DNA of 64,000 nt. Origin: Hyphomicrobiales bacterium. Its GTDB lineage: Bacteria; Pseudomonadota; Alphaproteobacteria; Rhizobiales; Rhizobiaceae. Of this stretch, positions 36,577-44,965 are shown in pieces. Location: positions 1 through 64,000 of the forward strand of contig UBXG01000006.1 of assembly GCA_900469475.1 (NCBI GenBank), in the 5' to 3' direction. The notes below the pieces were generated by a model, which saw only the letters and a program-made list of their open reading frames with translations, had not been told where the DNA came from and made no database searches. Made by a program: the position numbers and the translations under genes. Positions within the stretch are counted from its first letter, which is position 1; each line of letters opens with the position of its first letter.

Positions 36577-37170
36577 ATGCTTCGTAGACTTTACGACTGG
36601 ACCATGTCGCTCGCCGGCCGCAAATCGGCGGAAATCTGGTTGGCCGTTATCGCCTTCGTCGAGAGCTCCATCTTTCTCGTTCCGGCTGATGTGCTGTTCC
36701 TGCCGATGTCGCTCGCCAAGCCCGAGCGTGCCTGGCGCTATGCGCTGACGGCGACGGTTGCCTCCGTGCTTGGCGGCATTGCCGGTTGGGCGCTCGGCTA
36801 TTATGCCTTCGAGACCATCGCCAAGCCGATCCTCGAATTCTACGGCAAGCTCGACGCCTTCAACCAGATGAGCGCCGGCATCACCTATGAATGGGTTCTC
36901 TTGCTGCTGGTCACATCGGGTCTGGCACATCTGCCGCCGATCAAGGTGGTGACGATCCTCTCCGGCGTCGCCCATATCAATCTCGGCCTGTTCATCGTCT
37001 CGGCCATCGTCGCGCGCGGCGCGCGCTTCTTCCTCCTGGCCTTCCTTTTGCGCCGCTATGGCGAATCAATCCGCCATTTCATCGAGAAGCGCCTCGGCCA
37101 GATCACCATGATCGCCGCCGCCGTTCTCATTGCCCTTTACGCCGTCTTCCATTTTGCCCTGGCGAGCTGA
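36577..37170 (+). CDS. YqaA family membrane protein (DedA/VTT-like)
   Basis: A 197-residue inner-membrane protein with about five hydrophobic segments. The conserved start (AEIWLAVIAFVESSIFLVPADVLFLPM), the GGIAGWALGYYAFE motif and the re-entrant-type loop LAHLPPIKVVTILSGVAHINLGLFI place it near YqaA and DedA/SNARE-associated proteins, some of which act as lipid scramblases or in membrane homeostasis. AAGGGGG precedes ATG 36577. It is 16 bases from dsbB, so the two are likely cotranscribed. Confidence 0.85.
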   Translation: MLRRLYDWTMSLAGRKSAEIWLAVIAFVESSIFLVPADVLFLPMSLAKPERAWRYALTATVASVLGGIAGWALGYYAFETIAKPILEFYGKLDAFNQMSAGITYEWVLLLLVTSGLAHLPPIKVVTILSGVAHINLGLFIVSAIVARGARFFLLAFLLRRYGESIRHFIEKRLGQITMIAAAVLIALYAVFHFALAS

Positions 37171-37186
37171 CCAAGGAGCCCCCAGC

Positions 37187-37699
37187 ATGTCCACGACTTC
37201 GCCTTCCTCCCGCGCCGGCCTTGGCTATGGCGCATTGCTGACGATCGGCATGATCGTCGTCATCGGCTCGGCACTCGGCTTCCAGTATATCGGCGGTTAT
37301 ATCCCCTGCGCGCTCTGCCTGGAGCAGCGCCAGCCCTATTACTACGGCATCCCCGTCGCCATCATCGCCGTGCTGACGGCAGTCGCCGGCCTGCCCTCCT
37401 GGATCACCCGCGGTCTTCTCATCATCGCCGGCCTGATGATGCTTGTCGGCGGCGGCATTGGCGTCTATCACGCCGGCGTCGAATGGCATTTCTGGGAAGG
37501 CCCGACCACCTGCTCAACCTCGGCTGCCAGCGTCACGCAGAATGCCGGCGATCTCCTCGGCCAGCTGAACACCATCAAGGGGCCGTCCTGCACGGAAGCA
37601 GCACTGCGCATCCTCGGCCTGTCGATGGCCGGCTGGAACGTGATCGCCAGCGTGATCTTGGCTGCTATTGCTTTTGCGGGTGCGAAGAAGGCGGGTTGA
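37187..37699 (+). CDS. dsbB: disulfide bond formation protein B
   Basis: Inner-membrane quinone-linked oxidase that reoxidises DsbA. The 170-residue protein has four membrane segments and the two periplasmic cysteine pairs of the family: C41 and C44 in PCALCLEQRQPYY, and C109 and C135 in the second loop. AAGGAG lies before ATG 37187; the frame is open 19 codons further but that overlaps yqaA. No dsbA is in the window. Confidence 0.9.
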   Translation: MSTTSPSSRAGLGYGALLTIGMIVVIGSALGFQYIGGYIPCALCLEQRQPYYYGIPVAIIAVLTAVAGLPSWITRGLLIIAGLMMLVGGGIGVYHAGVEWHFWEGPTTCSTSAASVTQNAGDLLGQLNTIKGPSCTEAALRILGLSMAGWNVIASVILAAIAFAGAKKAG

Positions 37700-37700
37700 C

Positions 37701-37887
37701 CCCTTCTCTCCCGCGGAGAGAAGGTGGGCGCGAGCAGGCGAGCAAAGCGAAACTGCGAGCGGACGGATGAGGGGGACGAGAAGCGAAGCGACGATGGCCT
37801 TGAGCGGCAAGCGAAAGGCAAATTTGCGTGCCGCCGCTCCCCCTCATCCGACCCTTCGGGCCACCTTCTCCCCAAGGGGAGAAGGAA
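37701..37887. repeat. composite palindromic repeat between convergent genes
   Basis: About 187 bases filling the gap between dsbB and the HNH gene. Outer arms contain CCTTCTCTCC and GGGGAGAAGG; inner arms are GATGAGGGGG (about 37767) and CCCCCTCATC (about 37847). It belongs to the same rhizobial class as 59932-59977. Its strong hairpins could end transcription from both sides. Confidence 0.78.
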
Positions 37888-37890
37888 ATC

Positions 37891-38448
37891 CTACGGCTGC
37901 AGTTCCGAATCCCAGTAGAGATAGTCGAGCCAGCTGTCATGCAGATAGTTTGGCGGGAACAGGCGGCCGTTATTGTGCAGGTCCTGCACGGTCGGCTGGT
38001 ATGGTTTCTGCGCCGGGAACATGCCAGCCTGCTTCGGCAGCTTGCTGCCCTTGCGTAGATTGCACGGCGAACAGGCGGCCACCACGTTCTCCCAAGTGGT
38101 CTCGCCGCCATGGGCGCGCGGGATAACGTGGTCGAAGGTCAGGTCGTCATGAGAGCCGCAATACTGGCATTCGAACTTGTCGCGCAGGAAGACGTTGAAG
38201 CGGGTGAAGGCGGGATTGCGGGACGGCTGCACATATGTCTTCAGGCATACGACGCTCGGCAGCCGCATCGAGAAGCTCGGTGAGGACACGCACTGATCGT
38301 ATTCTGCGATGATGTTCACACGGTCAAGGAAAACCGCCTTGATCGCGTCCTGCCAGGACCAGAGCGACAAGGGATAGTAACTCAGCGGTCTGTAGTCAGC
38401 GTTCAGCACGAGCGCCGGCAAGGACTGCGGGGAAACTGCAATCGTCAA
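37891..38448 (-). CDS. HNH endonuclease
   Basis: A 185-residue protein with a C-terminal HNH domain: zinc cysteines C94 and C97, catalytic D106-H107 in LTFDHVIPRAHGGETTWENVV, and C126 and C129 followed by N130. The N-terminal half (VLNADYRPLSYYPLSLWSWQDAIKAVF) is conserved in widespread bacterial HNH proteins of unknown physiological role. The start is TTG 38448: AGGAGGG lies just upstream and the protein then begins at the conserved VSPQSLPALVLNADY block. There is no restriction methylase or phage gene beside it. Confidence 0.88.
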   Translation of the reverse strand: MTIAVSPQSLPALVLNADYRPLSYYPLSLWSWQDAIKAVFLDRVNIIAEYDQCVSSPSFSMRLPSVVCLKTYVQPSRNPAFTRFNVFLRDKFECQYCGSHDDLTFDHVIPRAHGGETTWENVVAACSPCNLRKGSKLPKQAGMFPAQKPYQPTVQDLHNNGRLFPPNYLHDSWLDYLYWDSELQP

Positions 38449-38559
38449 GGAACCCTCCTGATCGATTCGGCATCTGCACCTGTATATTAGGCCGGTTGTT
38501 ACAGGATTGTGAAGTCCAATAAATTCAGCGCATAAAGGCAATTTCGGGAAGACCGCCGA

Positions 38560-39204
38560 TTAAACTATAGGCAGCGCATCCCGGCGTGTTTTCACGGCAT
38601 AATAGGCCCAGAAAAGCCGGGCAGCGACCGAGCGCCAGGGCGCCCAAACCGCGGCCTCCAGGGCAACGGCCTTGGCCAAGGGCCTGACTTCATGGCCGAA
38701 AGCCATGCCGACGGCCGCCTGCAGCGCGACATCGCCCGCCGGGAACACATCTGCGTGACCGCCGCAAAACATCAGATAGACTTCCGCCGTCCAGGGGCCG
38801 ATTCCCTTGATCGACGTCAGCTCGGCAAGCGCCTTTTCAGGTGATTCGGCGCTGAGCGCATGGAGATCGAGGCTGCCGCCGGCAACGGCCTCCGCCACGC
38901 GCGCCAATGTGTCGTGCTTGATTCGCGACAGGCCGAAGCTCCGCCATGCCTCCGGCTCCAGCCCGGCATAGCCCTCAGCGGTCACCTGTCCCATCCCCGC
39001 TATCATCTTCCCCCAGATCGCATCGGCGCTGGCGCGCGAGACGACCTGCGAGACGATGATATGGGCTAGCCCCTCGAAGCCCGGTTCGCGCAGGCGCAGC
39101 GGCAAGGTGCCCGCCTCCGCGGCAACGGGCCGCAGGCGCGGATCGAGTTCCAGCAGGGCAGCAAGCCCCCGTTCGATATCGCGCTCATCGCGAATGATCT
39201 GCAT
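38560..39204 (-). CDS. alkA: DNA-3-methyladenine glycosylase 2 family protein
   Basis: A 214-residue base-excision repair glycosylase of the HhH-GPD superfamily. The helix-hairpin-helix LTSIKGIGPWTAEVYLMF is at about 130-147 and the catalytic Asp is D158 in VFPAGDVALQ. It lacks the N-terminal domain of E. coli AlkA and is closer to the short MAG-type enzymes. ATG 39204 is preferred to ATG 39249, which would overlap the divergent tRNA synthetase gene. The product removes alkylated purines. Confidence 0.88.
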   Translation of the reverse strand: MQIIRDERDIERGLAALLELDPRLRPVAAEAGTLPLRLREPGFEGLAHIIVSQVVSRASADAIWGKMIAGMGQVTAEGYAGLEPEAWRSFGLSRIKHDTLARVAEAVAGGSLDLHALSAESPEKALAELTSIKGIGPWTAEVYLMFCGGHADVFPAGDVALQAAVGMAFGHEVRPLAKAVALEAAVWAPWRSVAARLFWAYYAVKTRRDALPIV

Positions 39205-39247
39205 GACGTCTCGTAGTCCCCGGTTAAAATTCGTGGCAGAAGAAAGC

Positions 39248-40129
39248 ATGATCGAGATTCCCCGTCAAAAGCCGAAGTTCCGTTTTGCCCCGAGCCCGAA
39301 CGGCCCGCTGCATCTCGGCCATGCGCTGTCGGCCATCCTCAATCACGACATGGCAGCGGAAGCCGGCGGCGATTTCCTGCTGCGCATCGAAGACATAGAT
39401 CAGGCACGCTGCACACCCGATTTCGAAGAGGGCATCTATAGAGATCTTTCCTGGCTCGGCCTCAGCTGGCAGCAGCCGGTGCGTCGGCAGTCCGAGCACT
39501 TTCCGGTCTATCAGCAGGCCCTGCAGACGCTTATCGAACGCGGCCTCGTCTATCCCGCCTTCCTAACCCGCGGCGAGGTCAAATCGTGCGTCGCCGCTTT
39601 CGAAGCGGATGGCAAATCCTGGCCACGCGACCCGGATGGCACGCCGCTCTATCCGCCCGACGATCGCGAGCGCGGCGATGCCGAGCGGCAGCGCCTGCTG
39701 GCATCGGGCATGAAACATGCCTGGCGTCTCGACATGGAGAGGGCATTAGCGGCTGCGGACCAACCATTGCACTGGCAGGAGAGCGGCGATGGCGAGACGG
39801 GCACAATTCCCGCCGATCCCGCCGCCTGGGGCGATGTCGTGCTGTCACGTTCCGATGCGCCCTCGAGCTACCATCTTTCCGTTGTGGTCGACGATGCCGT
39901 GCAGGGCATCACCCATGTGGTGCGTGGGCTCGACCTCTTCCACGCCACCTCGATCCACCGCCTGCTGCAGACGCTGCTCGGCCTGCCGGAGCCGCTCTAT
40001 CATCATCACCGCCTCGTCCTCGGAGAGGACGGCAAAAAACTCTCCAAGAGCATGGGCGATACCGGCATTGCCGAATGGCGCCGGCGAGGCCTCTCACCGG
40101 CGGAGCTTCGTCGCCGCATCGGCCTCTGA
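39248..40129 (+). CDS. gluQ: tRNA glutamyl-Q(34) synthetase GluQRS
   Basis: A truncated glutamyl-tRNA synthetase that attaches glutamate to queuosine in tRNA-Asp. The 293-residue protein has only the catalytic half. The HIGH-like motif HLGHA is at about 22-26 in FAPSPNGPLHLGHA and the KMSKS-like motif is KLSKS in GEDGKKLSKSMGDTG. It lacks the anticodon-binding domain of GltX. ATG 39248 is the family start; the open frame runs upstream over alkA but is not coding. Its end overlaps the convergent yihY-like gene by 36 bases. Confidence 0.92.
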   Translation: MIEIPRQKPKFRFAPSPNGPLHLGHALSAILNHDMAAEAGGDFLLRIEDIDQARCTPDFEEGIYRDLSWLGLSWQQPVRRQSEHFPVYQQALQTLIERGLVYPAFLTRGEVKSCVAAFEADGKSWPRDPDGTPLYPPDDRERGDAERQRLLASGMKHAWRLDMERALAAADQPLHWQESGDGETGTIPADPAAWGDVVLSRSDAPSSYHLSVVVDDAVQGITHVVRGLDLFHATSIHRLLQTLLGLPEPLYHHHRLVLGEDGKKLSKSMGDTGIAEWRRRGLSPAELRRRIGL

Positions 40130-41056
40130 TTTTGCTCCTGGTTCGGCCCGTGGTTCAGAGAGCATCTTTTCCGAAGCTACCTCGGCGGCCGCGCGGCTAG
40201 CCACCTTGCCGAACAGCAGCCGCCGCACGCGGAATTTCATCAGCGCCGCATTGACCTCCGCCCCCATGATGAAGATCACGGCGAGCATATAGAGAAAAAT
40301 CAGCACGATCATCACGGACGCCAGACCGGCATAGGTGGCGGTATAGTTGGCGAAGGTCGAGAGATAATAAGCAAAGAGCACTGCGCCGATCGACCAGAAG
40401 ACCAGCGTCAGGATCACGCCGGGGATCACGTCGAACACCCGCCTGCGCCCGGCCGCCAGCCATAGGTGCAGGATCATCAGGCCCGCCAGCAGCAGAAAGA
40501 TCGTGCCGTAGATCCGCCAGCTGAAGACGATGTCGAGGATATCGGCGAGCTTGGGCAGCCACTGCCTGGTGTAATTCAGCGCGAGCGGCACGGCGACAAG
40601 CAGGATGCTGAGGATGGCGAAGATCAGCACCGCGATCAGCACATAGCCGAGGCTGGCGAGACGGTTGAAATACCACGGCCGTGTCTCAGGCACGCGATAG
40701 GCGCGGTTCAGCGATATGCGCAGCGCCTCAACGCCGTTCGACGCGAAATAGGCCGCCGCAAGCACGGAAATCGTCAAAAGCCCGCCGCGCGGAATGGTCA
40801 GCACCTGCACGACCTGGTCGGCGAGCGGCTTGGCGATCGCCTCCGGCCAGGTATCGAAAATCAGGTGTACAGCGGTCGATGAAAACTGGCTGGCGCCGAG
40901 AAAGCTTGCCAGCGCCGTGCCGAAGATCAGGAAGGGAAAAACCGCCAGCAGCGTCGAAAGCGCCACATGGCTTGCCATGGCGAACCCGTCATCCTCGACG
41001 AAATGGAACACTGCGTCGTAGATCACCTTGTAAATCGTCCGCAGGGCTGTCGGCAT
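40094..41056 (-). CDS. YihY/virulence factor BrkB family protein
   Basis: A 320-residue inner-membrane protein with six to seven hydrophobic segments and the conserved ASHVALSTLLAVFPFLIF opening and SIGAVLFAYYLSTFANYTATYAGLASVMIVLIFLYMLAVIFIMGAEVNA segment. Often misnamed ribonuclease BN; its function is unknown. Two starts are plausible: ATG 41056 with GGAGA five bases upstream, and ATG 41080 with AGGA. The C-terminus is charged and cytoplasmic. Confidence 0.88.
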   Translation of the reverse strand: MPTALRTIYKVIYDAVFHFVEDDGFAMASHVALSTLLAVFPFLIFGTALASFLGASQFSSTAVHLIFDTWPEAIAKPLADQVVQVLTIPRGGLLTISVLAAAYFASNGVEALRISLNRAYRVPETRPWYFNRLASLGYVLIAVLIFAILSILLVAVPLALNYTRQWLPKLADILDIVFSWRIYGTIFLLLAGLMILHLWLAAGRRRVFDVIPGVILTLVFWSIGAVLFAYYLSTFANYTATYAGLASVMIVLIFLYMLAVIFIMGAEVNAALMKFRVRRLLFGKVASRAAAEVASEKMLSEPRAEPGAKSEADAATKLRR

Positions 41057-41168
41057 TTCATCTCCGCTCGGTGTCGGCATTCATCCTGACCGATACCGCC
41101 GGTTGTCGATTGTATCGGGTTCCTGAATATGGGAAACGAGTTTCGGTTTGTACAGGAATCATCTTCCC

Positions 41169-42002
41169 ATGACGGAACAACGCACGATACTCGTCACTGG
41201 TTGCTCCTCCGGCATCGGCGCTTATTGCGCGCGGGCACTGAAGGCCGACGGATGGCGCGTCTTTGCAACCGTGCGCAAGGAAGACGATCTCGCCGCGCTC
41301 GAAGCCGACGGCATCGAAGCGCTGCTCCTCGACTACACAAAGCCTGAGACCATTTCCGCTACAGTAGCAACGGTACGCGAGCGTACGGCCGACCGTATCG
41401 ACGCCCTCTTCAACAATGGCGCCTACGGGCAGCCGGGCGCCGTCGAGGACCTGACGACCGATGTACTGCGCGAACAGTTCGAAACCAACTTTTTCGGCTG
41501 GCACGAGCTGACGCGTCAGATCCTGCCGCTGATGCGCAAACAGGGCCATGGCCGCATCGTCAATTGCTCCTCCATTCTGGGACTTGTCCCCTACCGTTTC
41601 CGCGGCGCCTACACGGCCTCGAAATTTGCGCTGGAAGGGCTGACGATCACGCTCAGAATGGAACTGCAGGACAGCGGCATCCATGTCAGCCTGATCGAAC
41701 CCGGCCCGGTCGCGACTCGGTTTACCGCCAATGCGCTCGCCAAGATCAATGAGCACATCGACCTCGCAGGTTCTCTCCATGCGGTGGAATACCGCAGGCA
41801 GCTCAGGCGGCTTGATGGATCAGGCCCGATCAGTAAACATAAATTAGGCCCGGAAGCGGTCTATGATGTGCTAAAATCGGCTTTGAACGTTAGAAATCCG
41901 CGCCCGCACTATCTGGTAACGACACCGGCCAAGCAGGGCGTGCTCTTGAAAAGGCTATTGCCGGCTAACCTTTTCTATCGTCTGATGCGCCGGCTGGATT
42001 AG
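41169..42002 (+). CDS. SDR family NAD(P)-dependent oxidoreductase
   Basis: A 277-residue classical short-chain dehydrogenase. The cofactor motif TGCSSGIGAYCARAL is at about 13-27, the NNGAYGQPG stretch corresponds to NNAG, and the catalytic Ser and YxxxK are in CSSILG and YTASKFALEG. It is close to the ubiquitous 'oxidoreductase' SDRs acting on retinol- or ketone-like substrates. A family-2 palindrome follows its stop codon directly. Confidence 0.92.
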   Translation: MTEQRTILVTGCSSGIGAYCARALKADGWRVFATVRKEDDLAALEADGIEALLLDYTKPETISATVATVRERTADRIDALFNNGAYGQPGAVEDLTTDVLREQFETNFFGWHELTRQILPLMRKQGHGRIVNCSSILGLVPYRFRGAYTASKFALEGLTITLRMELQDSGIHVSLIEPGPVATRFTANALAKINEHIDLAGSLHAVEYRRQLRRLDGSGPISKHKLGPEAVYDVLKSALNVRNPRPHYLVTTPAKQGVLLKRLLPANLFYRLMRRLD

Positions 42003-42003
42003 A

Positions 42004-42048
42004 GCAATCCCAGGAAAGGCGCAAAGCGGCTTTTCCGCTTGAGATTGC
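42004..42048. repeat. short palindromic repeat, family 2, copy 3
   Basis: Forty-five bases from GCAATCCCAGGAAA to TTGAGATTGC with AAAGCGGCTTTTCC in the middle. It is recognisably related to the copies at 16947 and 18265 but more diverged. It starts two bases after the SDR stop codon. Confidence 0.72.
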
Positions 42049-42123
42049 TCAAAATGACGACATTGGGTGACTTGAAGCTTCTGCGGAATGCCGAGCGACC
42101 CTGAAGACAAGGATGGAGGAGCC

Positions 42124-42327
42124 ATGTCTACCGTTACTTATGTTGCCGCCATCATTGTCATGGGACTTGTCGCGATCGTTCTTGTTCGCGGCCTGCTGAA
42201 CATGATGAAAGGCGACAATCCGAACCTTTCGAACCGGCTGATGCAGCTGCGTGTGCTGCTGCAGGCAGTGGCGGTGATCCTGATCATGCTGACGCTCTGG
42301 CTGACGGGCGGCGGCCGCCCGGCCTAA
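42124..42327 (+). CDS. twin transmembrane HIG1 domain protein
   Basis: A 67-residue inner-membrane protein with two membrane helices (about 4-24 and 41-62) joined by MMKGDNPNLSNRLMQLRVLLQ, the HIG1 domain signature. Mitochondrial HIG1 proteins assist cytochrome oxidase and supercomplexes. Bacterial ones are thought to be related, which is inference. GGAGGAG lies just before ATG 42124. It is 13 bases upstream of the adenosyltransferase gene. Confidence 0.88.
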   Translation: MSTVTYVAAIIVMGLVAIVLVRGLLNMMKGDNPNLSNRLMQLRVLLQAVAVILIMLTLWLTGGGRPA

Positions 42328-42340
42328 CCACAGGAACACG

Positions 42341-42919
42341 ATGGTCAAGCTCAACAAGATCTACACCAAGACCGGCGATGACGGCACCACGGGCCTCGTC
42401 GCCGGCCCGAGGCGGCTGAAGCACGATCTGCGCGTCGAAAGCTACGGCACCGTCGACGAAACCAACTCCGCCATCGGCGTCGCCCGGCTGCACATGGGTG
42501 ACATGCCCGAGATCGACGCCATGCTGATGCGCATCCAGAATGATCTCTTCGATCTCGGCGCCGATCTCTCGACCCCTGAAACCGACGAACCCCTACCCTA
42601 TGAACCCTTGCGCATCACCGACCATCAGGTCGAGCGCCTGGAACATGATATCGATTTGTTCAATGCCGATCTCGAGCCGCTGAAATCCTTCGTTCTGCCA
42701 GCCGGAAGCGCCGCATCTGCCCATCTGCACCTCGCCCGCACCATTGCCAGACGTGCCGAGCGACTGATGGTGGCACTGTCGCGTGAGCAAGGCGAACGCG
42801 TCAGCCCGGCGGCCCTGAAATACGTCAATCGGCTCTCCGATTTGCTTTTCGTTGCGGCGCGCTACGCGAACGATAAGGGCCGAGGCGATGTGCTCTGGGT
42901 TCCCGGCAAGAATCGATAG
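42341..42919 (+). CDS. pduO: cob(I)yrinic acid a,c-diamide adenosyltransferase, PduO type
   Basis: Transfers adenosine from ATP to cob(I)alamin to make coenzyme B12. The 192-residue protein has the PduO/MMAB motifs KIYTKTGDDGTTGL at 5-18 (ATP loop), the Arg/Glu-rich helix ARTIARRAERLMVALSREQ, and LKYVNRLSDLLFVAARYAN. No cobalamin riboswitch is visible upstream. It precedes the etf genes by about 195 bases that contain a palindromic operator, so it is not obviously in the same transcript. Confidence 0.94.
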   Translation: MVKLNKIYTKTGDDGTTGLVAGPRRLKHDLRVESYGTVDETNSAIGVARLHMGDMPEIDAMLMRIQNDLFDLGADLSTPETDEPLPYEPLRITDHQVERLEHDIDLFNADLEPLKSFVLPAGSAASAHLHLARTIARRAERLMVALSREQGERVSPAALKYVNRLSDLLFVAARYANDKGRGDVLWVPGKNR

Positions 42920-42950
42920 CGGCACATGCCAATCGCCAGGGCATACATAT

Positions 42951-42970
42951 TGACGTTGACGTAAACGTTA
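42951..42970. promoter_or_regulatory. 20-bp palindromic operator upstream of etfBA
   Basis: The sequence reads TGACGTTGACGTAAACGTTA, and 16 of its 20 positions obey two-fold symmetry around a central ACGT (pattern TnACGTTnACGTnAACGTnA). It overlaps a TTGACG (42950-42955) that could be a -35 box, with a weak TATGCC at 42973. The pattern resembles published sites of LiuR-type MerR regulators of branched-chain amino acid and fatty acid catabolism. The assignment is inference. Confidence 0.6.
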
Positions 42971-43114
42971 TTTATGCCTTTCAAGCAATTCGTCTCTCGG
43001 CGGCCTGGAAGCGTTGTAATTGGGAAAAAAACGCGTATCCATGTCGCCATTCGACAAATGGAATGGCGCTAAACAGCGCATGTTCTCGGGCGGTCATGTT
43101 GAAGGAAGGATTCC

Positions 43115-43864
43115 ATGAAGATTCTCGTCCCCGTCAAGCGGGTTGTTGACTATAACGTCAAGATTCGCGTGAAGCCGGATGGTTCCGGCGTTGAGCTTTC
43201 GAACGTGAAGATGTCGATGAACCCGTTCGACGAGATCTCGGTTGAAGAGGCGCTGCGTCTGAAGGAAGCCGGCAAGGCCGAGGAAGTGGTGGTCGTATCG
43301 ATCGGACCTGCCAAGGCCGAGGAGACATTGCGCACGGCGCTCGCCATGGGCGCGGATCGCGCCATCCTGGTCGAGACCGACGATGCCGTCGAGCCGCTCG
43401 CCGTCGCCAAGATCCTGAAAGGCGTCGCCGAGGCCGAACAGCCAGGCCTCATCATCGTCGGAAAGCAGGCGATCGATGACGACTCGAACCAGACCGGCCA
43501 GATGCTGGCAGCCTTGCTCGGCACGGCCCAGGCAACCTTCGCCTCGAAGATCGAGATCGGCGATGGCAAGGCCCAGGTCACCCGCGAAGTCGATGGCGGC
43601 CTGCAGACCATCGAGGTCAAGCTGCCGGCCGTCGTCACGTCAGACCTGCGTCTGAACGAACCGCGCTATGCCTCGCTTCCGAACATCATGAAGGCCAAGA
43701 AGAAGCCGCTCGACAAGAAATCGCCTGCCGATTTCGGCGTGTCGACCGAGCCGCGCCTGAAGGTCCTGAAGACCGAAGAGCCAGGTGGCCGCAAGGCCGG
43801 CGTCAAGGTCGGCTCGGTTGCCGAGCTGGTCGAAAAGCTCAAGACCGAAGCCGGCGTGCTTTAA
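43115..43864 (+). CDS. etfB: electron transfer flavoprotein subunit beta
   Basis: Small subunit of ETF, which collects electrons from acyl-CoA dehydrogenases and passes them to ETF-quinone oxidoreductase. The 249-residue protein starts with [23 protein letters not shown] and holds the AMP-binding and recognition-loop region ([10 protein letters not shown], then [28 protein letters not shown]). AAGGAAGGA precedes the ATG. It is followed after 27 bases by etfA. A palindromic operator lies about 150 bases upstream. Confidence 0.97.
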   Translation: MKILVPVKRVVDYNVKIRVKPDGSGVELSNVKMSMNPFDEISVEEALRLKEAGKAEEVVVVSIGPAKAEETLRTALAMGADRAILVETDDAVEPLAVAKILKGVAEAEQPGLIIVGKQAIDDDSNQTGQMLAALLGTAQATFASKIEIGDGKAQVTREVDGGLQTIEVKLPAVVTSDLRLNEPRYASLPNIMKAKKKPLDKKSPADFGVSTEPRLKVLKTEEPGGRKAGVKVGSVAELVEKLKTEAGVL

Positions 43865-43891
43865 CCCAGTCCGAACGAGGAGTTAGACATC

Positions 43892-44821
43892 ATGGCCATT
43901 CTTCTTCTGGCTGATCACGACAATGCCCACCTCTCCGACCAGACCGCCAAGGCGCTGACGGCGGCCGCAAAGATTGGCGGCGACATTCACGTACTGGTCG
44001 CCGGCGCTGGCGCCCAGGCTGCGGCCGCTGAGGCCGCCAAACTGTCCGGCGTCTCCAAGGTGCTGGTCGCCGAGGATGCAAGCCTCGCCAACAATCTCGC
44101 AGAACCGCTGGCAGCCCTGATCGTTTCGCTCGCCGGTTCCTACGACGTAATCATCGGCGCTGCCACTTCGGTCGGCAAGAACGTGCTGCCGCGCGTTGCC
44201 GCCCTGCTCGACGTCGCCCAGGTCTCCGAGATCATCGAAGTCGTTTCCGCCGATACCTTCAAGCGGCCGATCTATGCCGGCAATGCCATCCAGACGGTGC
44301 AGTCGACCGACGCCAAGAAGGTCATCACCGTGCGCACGGCTTCGTTCGCTTCTGCTGCCGAAGGCGGCTCTGCTGCGATCGAGACGGTGTCCGCCGCGGC
44401 CAATCCCGGCCTTTCCACCTTCGTCGGCGATGCGCTGTCGAGCTCGGATCGTCCGGAGCTGACGTCGGCCAAGATCATCATCTCGGGCGGTCGTGCACTC
44501 GGCTCTGCCGAGAAGTTCCGCGAAGTCATCCTGCCGGTTGCCGACAAGCTCGGCGCCGCCGTCGGCGCGTCCCGCGCTGCCGTCGATGCCGGCTACGCGC
44601 CGAACGACTGGCAGGTCGGCCAAACCGGCAAGGTGGTCGCCCCGCAGCTCTATATCGCCTGCGGCATTTCGGGTGCCATCCAGCATCTGGCCGGCATGAA
44701 GGACAGTAAGGTCATCGTCGCCATCAACAAGGACGAGGAAGCCCCGATCTTCCAGATCGCCGACTACGGCCTCGTCGCCGACCTCTTCGAGGCACTGCCG
44801 GAACTCCAGAAGGCGCTTTGA
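43892..44821 (+). CDS. etfA: electron transfer flavoprotein subunit alpha
   Basis: FAD-binding large subunit of ETF, 309 residues. The C-terminal FAD domain is intact: [61 protein letters not shown], and [30 protein letters not shown] lies ten bases before the ATG. It forms an operon with etfB and ends at a hairpin terminator, so the 3-hydroxybutyryl-CoA dehydrogenase downstream may be separately or partly cotranscribed. Confidence 0.97.
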   Translation: MAILLLADHDNAHLSDQTAKALTAAAKIGGDIHVLVAGAGAQAAAAEAAKLSGVSKVLVAEDASLANNLAEPLAALIVSLAGSYDVIIGAATSVGKNVLPRVAALLDVAQVSEIIEVVSADTFKRPIYAGNAIQTVQSTDAKKVITVRTASFASAAEGGSAAIETVSAAANPGLSTFVGDALSSSDRPELTSAKIIISGGRALGSAEKFREVILPVADKLGAAVGASRAAVDAGYAPNDWQVGQTGKVVAPQLYIACGISGAIQHLAGMKDSKVIVAINKDEEAPIFQIADYGLVADLFEALPELQKAL

Positions 44822-44887
44822 TCGCGCCCACCGGCCTTCTCGCAGTTGCGAGAGACTGGAAAATCGTCTCTTATAGGTCTATCAATC

Positions 44888-44918
44888 TTTGCCGGGCTAG
44901 AAATGGCCCGGCAAATTT
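44888..44918 (+). terminator. hairpin after etfA
   Basis: A 10-bp stem, TTTGCCGGGC (44888-44897) with GCCCGGCAAA (44906-44915), then TTT. The U tail is short, so termination may be partial, allowing read-through to the hydroxybutyryl-CoA dehydrogenase gene. Confidence 0.65.
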
Positions 44919-44965
44919 GAGTTAAAAGCATAGCGCATCGCCAGGAGCGCGCCGGGGAGTTGGCA

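Noticed and set aside
37891..38541. HNH nuclease as part of a restriction-modification or phage system
   Set aside because: There is no methylase, specificity subunit, terminase or integrase nearby. The protein is of the widespread housekeeping type.
42928..43114. Cobalamin riboswitch near pduO/etfB
   Set aside because: No B12-box or expected secondary structure was found. The notable feature there is the DNA palindrome.
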